Assembly: GCA_947624945.1 (NCBI GenBank)
Contig: CANQMJ010000124.1
Coordinates: forward strand, 1-7,198
From: an uncultured Clostridia bacterium
GTDB lineage: Bacteria > Bacillota > Clostridia > Oscillospirales > CAG-272
DNA length: 7,198 bases
Reading direction: 5' to 3'
The notes beneath the pieces were generated by a model. The model saw only the letters and a list, made by a program, of their open reading frames with translations, was not told the DNA's origin and did not search any database. Positions 5,203 through 7,198 of the stretch are shown piece by piece (positions within the stretch are counted from its first letter, which is position 1; each line of letters begins with the position of its first letter). The translations under genes and the position numbers were made by a program.

Positions 5203-6381
5203 CTATTTCATTCTCGCGAGACGCGCGAGCGCCTCGCCGACAGCGTCGACGAGCGCGTCGATCTCGTCATGCGTCGTCATGCGCGATATGCTGACGCGAA
5301 CGGTCGTGTCGGCTTCGCGCGCAGGCAGTCCGAACGCGAGAAGGGCACGGCTGACGTTTTTCGAATGTGACGAGCACGCGGACCCGCTCGAAACGCATAT
5401 CCCCTTTGACGAAAGAAAATTGAGCATCGTCTCGCTTTTGATGCCCGGCATCGTGACAGACAGGATGTGAGGCGCGGACGCAGGCGGCAGATTCGGACGC
5501 GCGCCGAGAGCGGCGAGCCTTTGCGAAAGCTCCGTGCGCATCGAGCGCATGCGCCCGATATCGTCGTCCCTTGTCGCGGACGCGACCGTGACAGCCGCGC
5601 CGAAGCCGGCGATGGCGGGTACGTTCAGCGTGCCCGAGCGGTAACCGCCCTCCTGCCCGCCGCCGAATATGACGGGGGAGAGTGAACGCGACTTTATGAT
5701 TGACCGGCCCACATAAAGCGCGCCGATGCCCTTCGGTCCGTGTATCTTGTGCGCGCTGACGGTGCAGAGGTCGGCGCCGATGCTGTCGACGGTGAACGGT
5801 ATCTTCATATAGCCCTGCACAGCGTCGACATGGCACACCGCCGTCGGCGCGATACTGCGCACGGTGCGGAACGCATCCGCGACGTCGTAGTGCGCGCCCG
5901 TTTCGCTGTTGACCATCATTATGCTGACGAGCACGGTGTCATGCGACACGGACGCGCGCAGCGCGTCCATGTCGAGCGCGCCGCCGCGCGTCGGTATCTC
6001 TGTGACTTCAAATCCCTCGTCCTCGAGCGCATGCGCGGCGTTTGACACAGACGCGTGTTCGCCCGCCGATATAATAACGCGTCCGCGCCGCTTTTTTGAC
6101 CTGCATACGCCGAGAATCGCAAGGTCGTTAGCCTCGGTGCCGCTGCCACAGAAAATGAGCGCGTCGCCGTCTGCGCGGCGGCGGTTTTGCGGCACTCCGA
6201 GCGATGAAAATATCGTATCGCGCGCATTGTCGACGATGCGCTTCGCGTCAAGTCCCGCATTATGCGTCGACGACGGATTTCCCCACGTAAGCTCGAGTGC
6301 GTCCGTCATTGCCGCGACAGCTTCGCAGCACGGCTTCGTCGTCGCGGCGCAGTCGAGATAAATAAGACCGTCCGCCATCAT
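5203..6381 (-). CDS. Cysteine desulfurase, NifS/IscS family (PLP-dependent)
   Basis: The 392-residue protein has the full family length. It converts L-cysteine to alanine and holds the sulfur as a persulfide for Fe-S cluster or thio-tRNA synthesis in the cytoplasm. Visible landmarks: LIYLDCAATTKP (6-17), GNPSSTH (34-40), GSGTEANDLAI (79-89), His109 in GEHAS stacking on PLP, Asp186/Gln189 in HVDAVQG, PLP lysine Lys212 in SAHKIHGPKG, RSGTLN (248-253), and catalytic Cys336 in SSGSACSS. The short loop around Cys336 is NifS/IscS-like rather than SufS-like. Position 11 is Cys where family members usually have Asn, and Cys18-Cys19 follow. The ATG overlaps the upstream lipoprotein stop in an ATGA arrangement with no clear ribosome binding site, so translation is probably coupled; the second ATG (6378) is an alternative start. 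No scaffold (IscU/SufU) or thiI gene lies beside it, so the sulfur acceptor is unknown. Confidence 0.93.
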   Translation of the reverse strand: MMADGLIYLDCAATTKPCCEAVAAMTDALELTWGNPSSTHNAGLDAKRIVDNARDTIFSSLGVPQNRRRADGDALIFCGSGTEANDLAILGVCRSKKRRGRVIISAGEHASVSNAAHALEDEGFEVTEIPTRGGALDMDALRASVSHDTVLVSIMMVNSETGAHYDVADAFRTVRSIAPTAVCHVDAVQGYMKIPFTVDSIGADLCTVSAHKIHGPKGIGALYVGRSIIKSRSLSPVIFGGGQEGGYRSGTLNVPAIAGFGAAVTVASATRDDDIGRMRSMRTELSQRLAALGARPNLPPASAPHILSVTMPGIKSETMLNFLSSKGICVSSGSACSSHSKNVSRALLAFGLPAREADTTVRVSISRMTTHDEIDALVDAVGEALARLARMK

Positions 6382-6911
6382 TGGAACTCGAAGTACCCGA
6401 TGATGTCCTCAATATCCCCGGCGTGCGATTCATAGAGGTCGGGCTGCGTCGTTATCGTGATGACGTACACCATGCTCCAATGCAGGCACGCGCACTGCAC
6501 GTACTGATACACGTACTCGCCGAGCTTCGCCGTGTATGTGTACTTGTTCGCCGCGACTGTGCCGCCCGACGTCGTTTTGAGCGTGACGGGCTCCGTTGCG
6601 GTAAGCGTTACCTCGTCGAAGACGAGCTCGATGTCGCTTTTGTACTGCTCCCACCACGCGTCGAGCGTCATGGACGAGTCGACGTTCCACGCCATAACGG
6701 AGACGTTCGTCGGGTCCTCGTTCGAGCAGAACGCGCCTATCATGCCGTTCGAGTCCGATTCCGTCCAGTCATCAGGCACGTAGAGGTTGTAGTTGATGAC
6801 TTCGTTCGTCAGGCGCTGCATCCCGTCGGGGATAGTGGTATCTCTCGGCGCACATGACGAGATCGTCAGCGCGAGCGTCAGCGACGCAAGTATAAACGCG
6901 ATTTTTCTCAT
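6378..6911 (-). CDS. Secreted lipoprotein of unknown function
   Basis: The 177-residue product starts MRKIAFILASLTLALTISSC, a lipoprotein signal peptide with lipobox ISSC; Cys20 should be lipidated, anchoring the mature 158-residue protein to the outer face of the membrane. The mature part (NYNLYVPDDWTESDSNG..., aromatic-rich, with one Cys-x-Cys near the end) resembles small lipoproteins of the PsbP/DcrB-like fold, but that is only an impression of pattern. The frame extends 15 codons upstream to a TTG at 6956, but that TTG overlaps the -10 box, so the ATG at 6911 is the better start; GGAGA at 6921-6925 supports it weakly. It is the first gene of an operon with the cysteine desulfurase, overlapping it by four bases. 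Why these two are paired is unclear. Confidence 0.82.
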   Translation of the reverse strand: MRKIAFILASLTLALTISSCAPRDTTIPDGMQRLTNEVINYNLYVPDDWTESDSNGMIGAFCSNEDPTNVSVMAWNVDSSMTLDAWWEQYKSDIELVFDEVTLTATEPVTLKTTSGGTVAANKYTYTAKLGEYVYQYVQCACLHWSMVYVITITTQPDLYESHAGDIEDIIGYFEFQ

Positions 6912-6944
6912 TTTATAAAATCTCCGAAAGCAGTGAAATACAGT

Positions 6945-6964
6945 AATTATAAACAATTATAAAC
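6945..6964. repeat. Tandem 10-base repeat duplicating the -10 box
   Basis: AATTATAAAC occurs twice back to back (6945-6954 and 6955-6964). On the minus strand each copy contains a TATAAT (6956-6961 and 6946-6951), one helical turn apart. Only the upstream TATAAT has a correctly spaced TTGACA. The second may give an alternative start or pause site just downstream. Confidence 0.8.
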
Positions 6965-6984
6965 CTTCGCCCCGATTTTGTCAA
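6956..6984 (-). promoter_or_regulatory. Perfect-consensus promoter of the lipoprotein-desulfurase operon
   Basis: On the minus strand TTGACA (6979-6984) and TATAAT (6956-6961) are exact consensus hexamers with a 17-base spacer. A start near 6949 gives a leader of about 38 bases. It lies only 38 bases past the stop of the upstream PLP-enzyme gene, with no terminator seen between them, so some readthrough from that gene is possible. Confidence 0.9.
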
Positions 6985-7021
6985 TCAAAAGCGGAACAGG
7001 GAACGGCTTGAATGACTATTT

Positions 7022-7198
7022 TCAGATTGCCCCGCCGTCTCCGCGCAGAACGCTCTTCACGGCTGACAATATTCCGTATCTGCCCGCCTCATATGTGAGC
7101 GAGCCCTGCATGTATACGGTGTAGGGCGGGCGGACGGGACCGTCGGCGGACAGCTCGATAGACGAGCCCTGCACGAACGTGCCTGCCGCCATTATGAC
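7022..7198 (-). CDS. C-terminal end of a YnbB / aluminium-resistance-type PLP enzyme (methionine gamma-lyase family), partial
   Basis: The frame enters from the right edge and ends at TGA (7022-7024), giving the last 58 residues. They contain VIMAAGTFVQGSSIELSADG and then PVRPPYTVYMQGSLTYEAG, which is the conserved C-terminal signature of the family annotated as aluminium resistance protein or methionine gamma-lyase-like (B. subtilis YnbB type). These are PLP-dependent Cys/Met-metabolism fold enzymes; their physiological substrate is not settled. The PLP lysine and most of the protein lie outside the window. The gene runs in the same direction as the lipoprotein-desulfurase operon, and both it and the desulfurase are PLP enzymes linked to sulfur amino acids, a suggestive but unproved link. 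Confidence 0.85.
   Translation of the reverse strand, partial: VIMAAGTFVQGSSIELSADGPVRPPYTVYMQGSLTYEAGRYGILSAVKSVLRGDGGAI

Noticed and set aside
6985..6994. TCCGCTTTTG on the minus strand, identical to the landmark of the tandem repeat
   Set aside because: Only these 10 bases match; the flanking sequence and the hairpin are absent, so it is not a convincing repeat copy.

Overview
The window looks like a chromosomal segment of a Gram-positive anaerobe of the class Clostridia, perhaps an uncultured gut or rumen lineage. Evidence for this is the strong AGGAGG-type ribosome binding sites, near-consensus sigma-A promoters with 17-base spacers, a YnbB-type PLP enzyme, a lipobox lipoprotein, and an ECF sigma factor followed by a single-pass membrane protein. 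Coding DNA is GC-rich (many GTC, GAC, TCG and GCG codons), while the gene-free DNA is clearly AT-rich. The assignment below class level is a guess.

Layout, left to right. Bases 1-85 hold an inverted repeat and the ribosome binding site of a complete ABC exporter half-transporter on the plus strand (86-1888). The 525 bases after it (1889-2413) have no credible gene; they carry three degenerate tandem copies of a roughly 163-base repeat, each with a hairpin. The rest of the genes lie on the minus strand. In order of coordinate these are a LURP-one-related (tubby-like fold) protein (2414-2899) with its own perfect-consensus promoter; a putative anti-sigma/sensor protein (3045-3737) and the ECF sigma factor that precedes it in the operon (3724-4332); a membrane-anchored XRE-type regulator (4584-5027); a NifS/IscS-type cysteine desulfurase (5203-6381) and the lipoprotein gene upstream of it in the same operon (6378-6911); and the C-terminal end of a YnbB/aluminium-resistance-type PLP enzyme (7022-7198, running off the window).

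The transcription units can be read well. Sigma-A-like promoters are visible for the LURP-one gene, the sigma operon, the XRE gene and the lipoprotein/desulfurase operon. Intrinsic terminators follow the anti-sigma gene, the XRE gene and the desulfurase gene. Two genes of the sigma operon overlap by 14 bases and two of the desulfurase operon by 4 bases, so each pair is probably translationally coupled. Two regulatory genes (sigma, XRE) have palindromic sequence inside their core promoters, which suggests local repressor or self control.

Nothing here amounts to a clear new defence or mobile system. The least explained element is the tandem hairpin repeat between the convergent ABC exporter and LURP-one genes.
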